The notes: a model not told the origin generated them from the sequence alone. DNA of 64,000 nucleotides from Selaginella moellendorffii (GCF_000143415.4 NW_003314286.1:1303129-1367128), one strand, 5' to 3'. Shown: positions 35,521 through 45,907, numbered from the stretch's first letter. A program made the numbers and translations.

Positions 35521-36557
35521 ACTAAGTCCAAATACTAATACGGGTCAAGGGGTGAAAGCCCAAAGCGTGCGTCTCCCAGGGGGGGGGCTGCAGGGGGTTC
35601 CAAAAGTATAGTAGGGATAGTGAGGTCCAGGAACCAGTCTTGAAAGAACTCTCCAGTAGTGCTTCCAAACTGACTTGAGGTTGAGATTGGGGCCAAGGGG
35701 CCTTGGGTGGGAGTGAGCATGGGCTTGAGTGGTGCCAGAGGGGCCACCCAGAGAAGTGCTCAAGAGCAACTCCCACTCCCGAAAGGGAAACCGACTGCAG
35801 TGCTCTTGGCTCATGTGGAGTGGTGCCCCACTTGAGTACCTTGTGGCTCATTGGTCCTCGCCCTTCCTAGGGGCTTAGGCCTTCCCTTCGGGATGGAAGT
35901 GGGGGGTAGAGGTACCCATACCGGGCCGTTAGGCCATGGTGTTTCGCCCCGATGTCCCGAAGCAAGTGTTGCACCCAAGATTTGGGATTTAGAGGGTCCC
36001 ATGATCAAATCTTGTTGTACCATGGGGTGTTAGGAACCTGGAGGCTTGGTGTGCTTGGCTGCTTGTGCCTGTGGGGAGTGTAGCCGAACCTTAAGTCCAG
36101 TCTAACCCAGGGAGGGGGATTGGGAGAGATTTGGGAATCCGTGGATGGATGGCTAATGCTCCGTTGCTCGTGTAGTGAGTAGCTAAAACCAAGTAGGACC
36201 AAGTAGGAGCTAGTACAATAGGCGAGAACCTTGGCGAGGGAACTTAGCACAAGCCAAGGCAGTGTTGGTCGGATAGATGAGATAAGCTGGCAAATTGGAA
36301 AGGAAAAATTTGTGGCTTACAGAATGGACATGGCCTTAGCATAATAGGCTAAAATGTTAGTGGTACCTTGGGGTGTTGGTCATGGGATAGAGCACTTGAA
36401 CTAAGTGTGAAAATTGAGAGGTATGGATGCCATTCTCGAGGCTAACAAGCTCTAAGTCCTAAATTGGACTTATGGAGGTTATGAATAATACTCCTCTAAA
36501 TGATCAGAAGTTGTGGTTAAGTGACTAAAGTAAAATGGAAAAAATTAGTCACTTACA
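35521..36557 (+). mobile_element. LTR fragment of family 1, probable solo LTR
   Basis: It has the GTGAAAGCCCAAAGCG module near 35550 and the family end GTGACTAAAGTAAAATGG to CTTACA (36557). The end is not followed by a primer site, so it is probably a solo or truncated LTR. The middle (36020-36310) has sequence I do not see in the other copies. Confidence 0.6.
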
Positions 36558-37156
36558 CCCTAATTGAAATGATGAATTATTGCAATTTTGGCCTTAGATG
36601 ATAGGTTAAAGTTGAAGAGATCAATATACTCCTTGAATCAATTAACCATTGCAACATAAATACTGTTAAAAGGAGGAATAGAAAAGCAAGACAGAAATAC
36701 AATAGAAAGTAATGGGGAAACAAAAATGATGGAAGTAAAAGTAAAAGTAGAGGGATGAAATGGAACAAAAATAAGAGGAATGAAGCTCTATTTCATTAAA
36801 GTGGGAATTGTCATTATCCCACTTGTAAAATAAGGTTTTCAAACCTTTATATAGTATATAAATATAACAAAATTCAACTGCATTGAGGCACATACCATTT
36901 TATTTTAAACAAGGAAATGTCTACTCAATCACTTCTCCTCCCCCTGCCACTGCTTCACCTCTCTCTTCTCTTTGTCATCGTCGTCATCCTTTTAATATTG
37001 GCTCAGTTGCTCCGAGTCTAGGTGGAGCCCAAGTCCCCATTCAATCTTTACTTTCCCCTTATTAATAAAACAACTTCGTAGACTTCCAATAACATGCTGT
37101 AACACTTCTAGTATAATGCAAATCCTCTCAAAGAATTGTCTTTTAATTTCAATACA
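36558..37156. other. AT-rich intergenic DNA
   Basis: Nothing recognisable. It separates the LTR block from the palindrome-bearing locus. Confidence 0.45.
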
Positions 37157-37178
37157 ATGGCATGGAACCCCATGCCAT
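37157..37178. repeat. Palindrome copy 1
   Basis: ATGGCATGG / CCATGCCAT arms around AACC. It lies 35 bp beyond the stop of the HAD-like exon and is the leftmost copy of the 22-bp family. Confidence 0.85.
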
Positions 37179-37212
37179 AATAAGTTACATTTTTAAATAA
37201 ATACATGCCATC

Positions 37213-38075
37213 TCAGACTGTTATTTTTTGCCTCCAACGCCTATACAATAATCTTGGAATTTCATCACTCTCCACACTATCAAGATTTAAACCCAATAGT
37301 AATGCCATCTCTTCTCTAATACGTCCACGCTCATGTTCAGTGGTCGAAGAACCCATCCGGTTGAGCAGATTATGGAGATGTGGATAGTGCTTGGCTAGAC
37401 AATATACATGCCATAAATGATGACTGGTGTCTGTCCGATCAAATGGCTTCTGATATACCGTTCCATCTGCCATTTGGTTGATTTCTGCAGCCACCTCCTG
37501 GACTGGCCGGTTCTCTATCACCATCGCTCCAAGCCGTTTTGCAAGGTCCCCCAGAACATACGGTTTCTTCTCCCTAGTTTCCATACTGCAAGAGATGGGG
37601 TGCACTGCATATGTGTGCGTGTTCGCTGCAGTTTTAATCGGCGAGTCATCGATGATGAGGATTTCACTTGACCTAGCAGTCCGGTTCATCACTACAGCCT
37701 CTGGCTTGACGAAGATGGGCTTGCTACCCCTCACATGGACCATAGTCAAGCAATCCTCCTGTGTTAGGAGAAAGTCAAATGGTAATATTACTCGCATCTG
37801 ATCGTGCATCATCTGTAGCAACGTTAATGCATTGTGGCGCATCATGGATGTCCAAACTCCCAATTGCAAATTGAACCCGGCCCTCTGTTTTAAGTGTCGC
37901 ATGGTCATTATTAGATCCCGCAGTTTCTCTCGTGTGATTAATGTGAATCTGTCTCTTTTGACCAACTTGCGACCGCAGGCTTTGGAGGGTGCAATGACAT
38001 TCGAGGACGAGCCACGCTCATGGGAGAAAAGGACACCGTTCAGATCAAAAATGATACAGTACCTTCGCCGTGACT
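37213..38075 (-). pseudogene. FCP1/NIF-like HAD domain exon
   Basis: The last exon of a decayed multi-exon minus-strand gene. HAD motif I reads IIFDLNGVLFS: the first Asp is kept, the second is Asn and the usual Thr is Val. This DLNG form also occurs in a plant NIF-like subgroup, by family knowledge. Motif II-like LGVWTSMMRHN and motif III/IV-like EILIIDDSP follow, so the fold is that of the TFIIF-interacting CTD-phosphatase (NIF) family. The exon joins the upstream one through a 47-nt intron (38076-38122), giving IVDESRRRYCIIFDLNG. Phosphatase activity is doubtful with the altered motif I. It could be functional as a domain, but upstream exons carry breaks, so I call the locus a pseudogene. 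Confidence 0.7.
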
Positions 38076-38233
38076 CTGAAATGAAATGCGTCAGCATAAA
38101 AAATGGTACAAGTCAATTTTACCATCTACAATATTAGCGAATGGTGCTCCCGATGGTCGTTGAGAGGGTTTTGGTCGAGAAAACGTGAAGGGCGGAAATA
38201 CTCTCCTCTGCAATGTGGGGTCAATCGCATCCG

Positions 38234-38255
38234 ATGGCGTGTGGGCACATGCCAT
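38234..38255. repeat. Palindrome copy 2 (exonic)
   Basis: ATGGCGTGTG / CACATGCCAT form, inside the Pro/Ser-rich coding exon. Confidence 0.85.
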
Positions 38256-38308
38256 TTCAGCTGTAGACTCTGGTACAACTGGCTCAACAGTGGCATGGGG
38301 TGGTTCCG

Positions 38309-38330
38309 ATGGCGTGTGATCACACGCCAT
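38309..38330. repeat. Palindrome copy 3 (exonic, perfect)
   Basis: A perfect inverted repeat: ATGGCGTGTGA paired with TCACACGCCAT. It lies 75 bp from copy 2 in the same exon. Confidence 0.9.
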
Positions 38331-39539
38331 TTCAGCTGGTGCCTTCGTTGGCAAAGTGGACATGACCGAACAGGCAGCAGAGGCGGTGTAGGGAGGTTCC
38401 AACGGCGCGTAGTCAGACGATTGGGCACACGTTGAGTCCGTTGGAAATAAGGATACGACCGGCTCGGCGGCTGGGGCGGCCTCATGCGGGTCCAATGGCG
38501 CCTGGTCACTGTCAGTTGGATACGTGGACAAGATTGACTCAGTGGTATGGGCAACATCAAGTGGAGCGTGGTCAGCTTGCTTGGCGTTGATATGGATAGT
38601 AGCCTCCACCAGCTCTGATGACTCTTGCAGGCAAGTAGAGTCCACTGGCGGATCCATATGCATGTCCAAATATCTCCCTTCGATTGAGATGGTATCCTCC
38701 CATGCTACTAAAAACAAACTCATTAGCACATTGAATCAACTATACTGTATTTACCATCAACTGCTATTGAGGAACTAGGACCGATATCACTTGGGCGCAC
38801 TGCTGATTCTGAAGGATTGGACATACGTTTCGACCCTTGCTTGGCACTATCCTTCCTCGACACTAAAGGCTAGAGTTTGTAAATTCAACTGAATAATCTC
38901 TACTTACCATTTGCTCTGCGACCTACATGGACAATGTTAGAAATGGTAAAAGGTTAGGAATGGATGTACTATTATTTACCTGATGGTTTGTCTTGTATGA
39001 CCTTCCTCCGCTGCTCTTTGGCCACCTCAGGCTGGCCATCGTCGTCATCATCATCGTCGTCGTTATTGTGATCGTCACCATTGTGAGGACCATCCAAGTC
39101 CTCTTCGTCCTCCTCTTCTTCATCCTCCTCTTCTTTGTCCTCCTCTTCGTCCTTCTGCTCTTCCTGCTCATTATCTTTCTCTGGCTCCTCATCCCCCTCC
39201 TGCATTTCTTCCATAGGCTGCTCAGGCTGGATGGCTTGTTCTTCCAGGACCATCTTGGGAAAATCATCTGGCCGAGTCTCCATCTCAAAATACAAGACAT
39301 CCATAGCCTGTTTTAGTGCGTGACCTAGGACCGTATCCTCACCCAACTGTCTTAACATGGTTTCTACACGTTCTTGCACCCTTCGAAGACGACGAGATGA
39401 GAAAAACGTGGCCCTGACTTGAAAAGCATCCCTCATCCATTGTACCTCTCATTGAGATTGGGGAAGGGGAGTCCGCCATAGGAATCTGAGTCAGGAGGTG
39501 GTGACTGCCTGCTTTCACTCAGCCCTTGATCTGCAATGA

Positions 39540-39561
39540 ATGGCATGAGCACACACGCCAT
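39540..39561. repeat. Palindrome copy 4 (in 47-nt intron)
   Basis: Lies in the minus-strand intron 39531-39577 and occupies nearly half of it. The 3' splice site CATTGCAG follows the palindrome at once. Confidence 0.88.
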
Positions 39562-39730
39562 AACCGCGAGGCATTACCTATCATCTTTTCGTTGCCCTTC
39601 TTCCTTTTTGAATTAAACGCCTCTGATCTCGACGACTGTCCAACGTGCTTTCGCTTTTTATGACCACTGTCAGTTTGAGCTTGGCTGGTGCTTGCTTGTT
39701 TTGCCTTTGAAGAAGTGTCTCCTGCAAGGA

Positions 39731-39752
39731 ATGGCATGAGACCACATGCCAT
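39731..39752. repeat. Palindrome copy 5 (in 49-nt intron)
   Basis: Lies in the minus-strand intron 39722-39770, directly before the acceptor CCTTGCAG. Confidence 0.88.
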
Positions 39753-39871
39753 TGCAAATATAATTTGTACCTCCTTTTTTCCTATTGCTTGTCTGTTTGT
39801 CCTTCTTCGATGCGCCACCAGTGCGCTTTTCAGTCCTCGTGTCTGAATATTCACAACGATCTATAATCAAA

Positions 39872-39893
39872 ATGGCGTGAGGCCTCACGTGAC
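39872..39893. repeat. Palindrome copy 6 (in 38-nt intron)
   Basis: GTGAGGCCTCAC core in the minus-strand candidate intron 39861-39898 (GTAAGG to TTATAG). The outer part of one arm is degenerate. Confidence 0.82.
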
Positions 39894-40034
39894 CTTACCT
39901 TGTGCAGGTTGTGAGCTCGGCCCAACATGGGTATCTTCAACAGTAGCTGTTAACGCCGTTTCAGCATCTGGGGTGGCCACGCTCCTGCATACAGAGCTTG
40001 TGAGATAACATTTAAACTTAAAGTGTGTACTCAC

Positions 40035-42589
40035 CAGGTTTGCAGAGAAGATACTGTTTTTCTTTGGCAACTGTAATTATATGCTCCATTGAAGTCACCT
40101 CTTCAATGGAGTTTGTCACCGCAACACACGGGACACCCTTGAGTAGTGCGGCTCGAAAGAATAGTCCGCCGCAGTTGTACTCGACAACGCATTTGCCCTT
40201 GGAGTCGGAAGCAGGTGACCCACCCGCTATTGCATTGAAGACCCAGCTGAGCATTTCCCATGCTGCACCTGGAGCTTTCTTTGGATTTGAAAGCTCCATA
40301 GCTGTCTTCAGTTCCTCAGGCACGGGTAAATTGACCTCCCTCAGATCAATTCGATTGGCCTTGTTGAACGAAGCTGGGAAGTCACTCCAGTCCCACTCTG
40401 CTGCAGGACCAATAACAAGGGCGAGTGTGAAGATGCGGACATTCGTCAGTATCTTCTTCTTAGCCATTATCCCATGGATCTCCCGCATCTCCTTGCCTTT
40501 CAACCGAGCCTTCACCTCGTTCAAGGCCTTCCAGAACTTGTGATAGGATTCAGAGTCGTAGATCATATAGTGGACTGAAGATTCCACCTCCGCAAGTCCC
40601 ACCATTAAGTCAATGATGGAGCTGACTTCGTCTACATGAGTGATCTCCTCGTTTGTGAAGTCCATCACACAAAAGATGTTCTTGACCTGCTCATCTCCGC
40701 GGGAAACGATGCTCCTCCACCTTTGATCCTCATCCGAATTCAAGTATACCCGGTAAGGTTCTCGATAGGCCTCTGCTGCGGGGTTGAGCTGTTTCTGAAG
40801 CCGGCGGTCGACATCAATCTTAATGAAATTTGGATACTAATCCAACTTCTCAGCTTTACTTTTCGTGGCATCCCGCAGCAGATCGATGAACTTGGGGGCC
40901 CCCTTCACGTACTCGTCGATGTCTTCATTTGACAAATCCAGCGCTTCCATCATCTCTTGCGTGGTGTCGATGCTCACCCTCTCCACGGCCACTTGCTCGA
41001 AGATCCAATCCTTCAATAGCGCACGAGCTCTCAGAGTCGTGCACAAGTCCTCGTATGTCACAATATGGCTGGGAGTCATTTTGGTCTTGTTGAAGACTAC
41101 CTCACCACGTAGAAGAGCATTAGCCACTGTCAGAAGGTCCTCGTCGTCTAGAGACCGCGAGAAACGCAAGGCGTTTAGCTTCAAATCATTGGGCTTCCGG
41201 CCGTCCTCCACACCCATTGAGTTTGGCAACTCCCCGTCATGGTACCTCCTCAGCACATCTACCCATTTGTCAAAAACAACTTTTGTCGCGAGTAGAATGT
41301 TATGGATGCTGAGTGTGTCATTGACCCCCAGTGTTTTCGAGAGAAGACTCGAGAATTCCTGCAATGGAAATGGCGTGAGGCCCCATGCTATGCCACATGC
41401 AACGAGGCTTACCTGCCAGGCGCTAGTTGCTAGTGCACGCCCTTGTCCTGGTTTTTGTGGCTTCTTCAGTTGAACCCAGAGCTTCCGTGTTCGTGTCAAT
41501 GTCTCGTGCAGACCCAATTTGTAGCACGTTTCTTGCTTGACATTCTGCGTGTGGGAGATGTATATGATAGATCGGAGGGGCGAGTTGCCTTTTATCAGGC
41601 GGACAACTCTTGTCTTGAAGACTTTCTTCACCTCCTCGCCCACCATAATATCCACAACTATCTCTTGCATCGCCAAGCTAGAATGCTGCCCGGAGACGGC
41701 ATAGAACCGGATGTTCTGATCGTCCAACACCTTCCTATTGATCAAGTCTGGAAACCTCGTCTCGCCCTTCATTGTTCGGTAGTAGGGGATCACGTCTGCG
41801 ATGTCGGGTGTTACTGGACTTGCCAGCATCTTCTGCTTCAGTTTCTCCACCCACTCATCAGATACTAGCCTGTGGTTGTATTTGCTTTGGATGTCGATAC
41901 GGCTCACGTCGATTGTATATACTTTGTTGGAATAGTAACAAGTACTATTATCTGCGACGATTTTTGCTGCCTCTTCTTGCTCTTTCTGCTCTTTGCGGCT
42001 CTTCTTTTTGGTGGGTGTAGTGTTCGAACCTGAGGCAATGGCATCACCGAGTAACTTCTTTTTTGGAGGAGAGTCGGACGTCGGCTTGAGCTTGACCACC
42101 CTTTTATGCTTCGGGGTAGTTTCCAGATCGACCCTCTTCCCCTTCGCTTCGCGAACTGGAGGCACTCTCAACGGCTCAATGTTGGAATATAGTTTTTGAA
42201 CATCGCCGTAGGTGAGGTCCGTGGATTCCATGTAATCTTCATAGACCCGCAGCGTCTTTGAAATTGTGGGCCTCCTGGACAACCTCTCCCTAGCTCCCTC
42301 TAGGAATTCCTCATAGCCGCTGCCCCCCTCTGGGAAGCCGCTAGGATGTGCAAGGTGGATCTTGAAGGCAGACGCTGTCTCTACCACAAGTGCCAGTCCA
42401 TATTCTTGCATGGAACTGCATGGAGTGTCTGTCACTTGGATGAGGATCCCCATGCATTCTTTTCTCCCACCATCTGTGTTGTACAGCCTCAGATCCTCGC
42501 CTTCCATCCCGAAAGTCCAACTGGTGAGCTCCTCCCCCTTCTCTGCATCCATATTGACAGTGGCTGAAAGAAGAACGCAATTCCTCGCC
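40035..42589 (-). pseudogene. ParB-like gene, N-terminal part of the minus-strand locus
   Basis: Two exons, 41413-42589 and 40035-41358, joined by a 54-nt intron (41359-41412) that is also translatable. After a basic, Lys-rich linker the protein reads VYTIDVSRIDIQSKYNHRLV, EWVEKLKQKML and RFYAVSGQHSSLAMQEIV. The spacing and GQHSxxA motif resemble the ParB/sulfiredoxin-like fold (GxHRxxA), with Ser in place of Arg. A single in-frame TAG at 40837-40839 divides the frame; beyond it the same frame runs 267 more codons to 40035. The downstream splice to the acidic exons does not keep frame. So it is a decayed or read-through gene. Function is unknown. It may belong to the mobile element that also carries the DUF7869-like gene. 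Confidence 0.6.
41370..41391. repeat. Palindrome copy 7 (in 54-nt intron)
   Basis: Inside the minus-strand intron 41359-41412, next to the acceptor CCATTGCAG. One arm has two mismatches. Confidence 0.85.
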
Positions 42590-42643
42590 TGTTCAGAAAT
42601 GCACAACAATTAAAGCTGACAGATGAAAAGCTAGCAGCTGGAA

Positions 42644-42665
42644 ATAACGTGAGGCCACACGCTAT
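42644..42665. repeat. Palindrome copy 8
   Basis: ATAACGTGAGG / CCACACGCTAT. On the minus strand it is followed by TTCCAG, so it could sit in another short intron near the 5' end of the ParB-like gene. Confidence 0.75.
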
Positions 42666-42703
42666 TCACCACTACATCAGATGTCTTGAGGCTGCATCCT
42701 AAG

Positions 42704-42725
42704 ATGGCGTGAGGCTACACGCCAT
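42704..42725. repeat. Palindrome copy 9
   Basis: ATGGCGTGAGG / CTACACGCCAT. On the minus strand it is followed by CTTAG, a possible acceptor. Confidence 0.82.
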
Positions 42726-42780
42726 CTGTAACCGGACTGCACTCGAGAGCCCAATCGGTGCATGCCAATGTTGCTACTGA

Positions 42781-42802
42781 ATGGCATGTGGCCTCATGCC
42801 AT
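42781..42802. repeat. Palindrome copy 10 (in 51-nt intron)
   Basis: Within a minus-strand candidate intron 42777-42827, which starts GTAAGTC and ends with the palindrome followed directly by TCAG. Confidence 0.85.
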
Positions 42803-43049
42803 TTTCTACTTGGCCTAAAAGACTTACCATTTGAAGCCGAATGGAGGTGTGACAACCGGACTCGCTGGCGAATGTGCACTGTGTGTGCAGCGGATCGTAG
42901 CAGCAAGGCTACTCTGCCACTTACAGTTGGAGAGTGGCACTGAAATCTCCCGGGATGCCAAGTGGGCTGCGTGTGGGTGGCGGAGTGGGCGGCGGAGTTG
43001 GCGGTGAAGTTACAAACTGGGTGTGTCTTGAAGTGGACGCTGATGCACA

Positions 43050-43205
43050 CAAGCGCGATGTGAGCACGAGTGTGATGCAAGCGCGAGTGGATGCCGATGC
43101 ACACGAGAAACCTGTAGAGAAGTGGGAGCGCAAGTGGGAGCGCAATGCGAGCACGAGTGTGCGAGCGCGATGCGAGCGCGAGTGTGCGAGCGCGAGTACG
43201 AAGCA
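43050..43205. repeat. GCGAGCACGAGTGTG-type simple repeat
   Basis: Imperfect short-period repeat of GCGAG and GTGTG units. It yields long spurious frames on both strands. No coding role inferred. Confidence 0.7.
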
Positions 43206-43505
43206 AAATGCAAAACCTAACCTCACATGCGCGAAATGTCACGACGGTTGGTAATCCCGCCACGTCATCATTCCTTGGACTTGGGCGCCACCATTAATTT
43301 CTGGATCGGCGCGCGCATGCGTGAAATCCAAAAGAAATCCGCAACGTCATCATTCCTTGGACTGCATGCACGTGAAATCCAAAAGAAAGATCATGATTGG
43401 GATATCATTTAATACCCTCGCTATATTTATACCATGCATGATTGGATATTCCAAAGCATCTTGTATTTCCAAAAATGCCAGATGTTCAGCTAAATAAATT
43501 GTCAG

Positions 43506-43600
43506 AGGATTTGATGTGACATTCAAGCGTGTGGGCTCATGCAATTTTGATCCCAAAAAATGCACCAAAAAATGCTCGGCGTCATCTGGCGTTATCTCTT
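43506..43600 (+). repeat. About 85-bp repeat, copy 1, ending at a palindrome
   Basis: CGTGTGGGCTCATGCAATTTTGA followed by CAAAAAATGCACCAAAAAATGCTCG-type sequence recurs at 44460-44520, and in both cases a 22-bp palindrome follows within about 20-30 bp. Confidence 0.75.
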
Positions 43601-43602
43601 GA

Positions 43603-43624
43603 ATGGCGTGGGGCCGCATGCCAT
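43603..43624. repeat. Palindrome copy 11
   Basis: ATGGCGTGGGG / CCGCATGCCAT, followed on the plus strand by TTTCAG. Confidence 0.85.
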
Positions 43625-44099
43625 TTTCAGGAGCACATAGGAGTATATTCCTAAAATATTCTGACATGCACGAGATTGTTTTGAGTTTCCTGAAGATCCA
43701 ACCATTAGATCGCAACTAGATTTTACAGAATGGTATACAATGTCCTTCTTGATGACCCTGCAAAGAAGCATCTCGATCGGACACCACATGAGACCACACG
43801 AGCCTTACAATGTTTCAGAGGCATTTGCCATAGATCCGACCATTATTTTGCTCCAAGATTCTACAGTTTGGTGTGCATTGACCTTTCCATCGACACTGCA
43901 AAGGGACATCACAATCAGATGCGGGATCACAAGAAACCAACTTCACTAACTCTGGTTTCACCAAGATCTACGTAAGGAGTTTTGAAATGAAAGGACCCTC
44001 TCTATTGAAATGTGTTTATGGTTCTAGGGGCATTGTGACATATCAAAGGATTTTGCCATCAAGTTTTGTATTTGCATGTTTATCAAGCTACTGAATTGC

Positions 44100-44124
44100 T
44101 AAACCCTAAACCCTAACCCTAAAC
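44100..44124 (+). repeat. Interstitial telomere-like repeat
   Basis: Reads TAAACCCTAAACCCTAACCC then TAAAC: about three and a half units of the plant telomere repeat CCCTAAA, one of them a 6-bp CCCTAA variant. It lies in the spacer between the two divergent genes of the palindrome locus. Confidence 0.88.
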
Positions 44125-44459
44125 ATGTGGCAAATGCTGCATGAAGAAAGATGCCCTTTCTGGGCAAATGCTGTAAGAGGCAGATGCCGAGCAGATGTAT
44201 CTCAGGCTAGCGAAGGGGACAAACGAAAGCTAGTTATAAACATGACGGGATGCAAATAGATTACTAGGCTGGTCCTGCGAAAATCAAAAACCATAATTGA
44301 AAACATTGAAAATGCAAAAAGAAAGGTTTATAATATTTTTGAATTTTAAGCAACCAAAGGAATGTAAGTAGGGCATGTGTTTGTAAGTTTAAAAATGCCT
44401 CAACCACTTAAATTCCCAAGTAAATAAAGCTGTTTTTATTTTTGGTACAGGTAAACTTT

Positions 44460-44520
44460 ATAACGTGTGGGCTCATGCAATTTTGAACCCAAAAATGCAC
44501 CAAAAAATGCTCGACTAGCA
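44460..44520 (+). repeat. About 85-bp repeat, copy 2
   Basis: Second copy of the 43506-43600 sequence, again leading into a palindrome (44533). Confidence 0.75.
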
Positions 44521-44532
44521 TTATTCTTTAAA

Positions 44533-44557
44533 TGGCGTGTGGCCTTATATTGCCATA
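44533..44557. repeat. Palindrome copy 12 (degenerate)
   Basis: ATGGCGTGTGGCC followed by a decayed second arm ending TTGCCAT. Confidence 0.6.
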
Positions 44558-44869
44558 AATGGACGTACACACACAGCATAATTATTCCTTTACACGGCGA
44601 ATAATCTTGGCGCGGATCGCTGACATGGCATGGCAAAGTTCGAATCACTGACATGGCACAGCTGGATCGAGGCAAGGACATGATGTGACAAAGTTCAACC
44701 TCCGACAGCAAAGTCTAGAAGCTACGAAGTTTGAAATTTGTCAAAGGAATCATAAGATCTGGTTTGTCAGAGGATTTGATGTGACGTTCAAGCGTGTGTT
44801 ATTTTTGAATTCTCGAACTCATTCCTAGGTCTATCATTTTTGTGCGCCGTGTTCTTGGTTCCGCTGAGC

Positions 44870-45065
44870 GCAGTGAGCACTGCTTGTGTAAGCGGCGTTG
44901 TGAGCTGTGGTTTATGCGTCTACAAGCGGTTGCGGCATTGCGAGCGCCATTGCAAGCGGCAGTTTATGCGAGTGGCAGTTTGTGCGAGTGGCGCTACGAG
45001 CAGTTGCGGTGTTGTGAGCGGCGCTATGAGTAGTTGCGGTGTTGCGAGCGGCACTGTCTTTGGTG
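44870..45065 (+). repeat. TGCGAGCGGC-type short tandem repeat
   Basis: Repeated units such as GTTGCGGTGTTGTGAGCGGC and GTTGCGGTGTTGCGAGCGGC. Non-coding spacer DNA. Confidence 0.65.
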
Positions 45066-45146
45066 TGGCTACCGCTTCCTCTTGATATTCGGCACTTGTG
45101 CTTCCTGGTATGTTCACCATGGAATGGTTTAGGACCACATTTAGAA

Positions 45147-45168
45147 ATGGCATGAGGCCACATGCCAT
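45147..45168. repeat. Palindrome copy 13
   Basis: ATGGCATGAGG / CCACATGCCAT, upstream of the transposase-like gene. Confidence 0.88.
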
Positions 45169-45244
45169 CTTGGGCCCTTGCAATTTCATGGCTAGCATAT
45201 TGTCATGTATGTTTTTACTTGCCTGCAGCTGTGTATATATCAAG

Positions 45245-45266
45245 ATGGCATGAGGCCTCATGCCAA
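45245..45266. repeat. Palindrome copy 14 (perfect core)
   Basis: The core TGGCATGAGGCCTCATGCCA is a perfect 20-bp palindrome and serves as the family reference. Confidence 0.92.
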
Positions 45267-45314
45267 TTTTGTGAATGCGAAATTTCACGTGGGTGTCAAT
45301 AGCATGTTTGAATA

Positions 45315-45336
45315 ATGGCATATGGCCTCATGCTAT
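45315..45336. repeat. Palindrome copy 15
   Basis: ATGGCATATGG / CCTCATGCTAT. It is the third copy in less than 200 bp, just before the ATG at 45410. Confidence 0.85.
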
Positions 45337-45409
45337 TTGGTATGTTATGATTTAGGCCATTCTCCAATCATTTTTTGTATGGTCTTAACTTCTTTTCTGC
45401 ACTTTCAGA

Positions 45410-45907
45410 ATGGCCTTCAGGGTTGGGGAAAAGGTTTACATTTTGAATGGTGGGAAGAGAGTTGCAAAAGGGACCCTTGTGTCTATGGATCGGAACTTTG
45501 TTATACACTGTCAAAGGCTTGGGGAAGGCAATGTTGCTGTATCAGTAGAGACTGTCTTCGATGGGAATGTGGTCGCTATTGAACGAGGAGAGATGGTCGT
45601 CGGGGTAAATGTTGTTGTTGCCTTGAAAAATCTGCAGAAGAAAGCAGATGTTGGGGACAGCGCAAGTGCGACGCATGTTCCCTCCGTGGATCTTAAGAAC
45701 CGTGCTACATGGATTCAGGCAAAGGTGTTTCTAAACAACCCCGAGGGGGAGGTGGTAGCTGAGGGCTTAGCCACAGTTGTCGATCCAAGAGATGCGGTTG
45801 CTAATCAAGAATTGGGCTGGGATGATATTGGAGTTGCAATTTTAGAGGTTGTTGACACAGAAGAAAACAGTCTAACTATTGGAAGAGCATTGTGCGGTGG
45901 AAATTGA
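45410..45907 (+). pseudogene. N-terminal ORF of the transposase-like gene
   Basis: ATG at 45410 directly follows an acceptor-like TTTCAG. The 165 codons hold a small beta-rich region (KVYILNGGKRVAKGTLVSMD) and a segment (NPEGEVVAEGLATVVDP to SLTIGRAL). The second segment loosely resembles the C-terminal domain of plant TNP1/EnSpm-type proteins. The frame stops at 45907 and the gene continues in another frame from 45892, so a frameshift or an unrecognised intron lies here. Confidence 0.5.

Larger units (their letters stand above)
38123..38706 (-). pseudogene. Pro/Ser/Ala-rich repeat exon of the same gene
   Basis: About 195 codons of diverged repeats with the pattern (A/P)LxPPxxxSAxxVxSxxPTDS and ACxHTPSEPPHA. 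Two copies of the 22-bp palindrome (38234-38255 and 38309-38330) lie inside this coding frame and encode the AEMACxHTPS units. No known domain. It is bounded by GT-AG introns at 38076-38122 and about 38708-38754. Confidence 0.6.
38755..40034 (-). pseudogene. Acidic middle exons of the minus-strand gene
   Basis: Several exons joined by short introns. One (about 38980-39436) encodes FFSSRRLRRVQERVETML, then a Glu/Asp-rich stretch and an Asp run, ending DKPSG; it continues through a 15-nt micro-exon (RRAN) into SRKDSAKQGSKRMS. A frameshift near 39440 breaks the link between NERYNG and MRDAFQVR. Introns at 39531-39577, 39722-39770 and 39861-39898 each contain a 22-bp palindrome. No known domain; the acidic tract suggests a nuclear or chromatin-related protein, which is only a guess. 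Confidence 0.6.

Noticed and set aside
42715-43263. 182-codon minus-strand frame rich in Arg/Ala/Leu/His
   Set aside because: Most of it is created by the GCGAG/GTGTG simple repeat; only its start may overlap a true 5' exon of the ParB-like gene.
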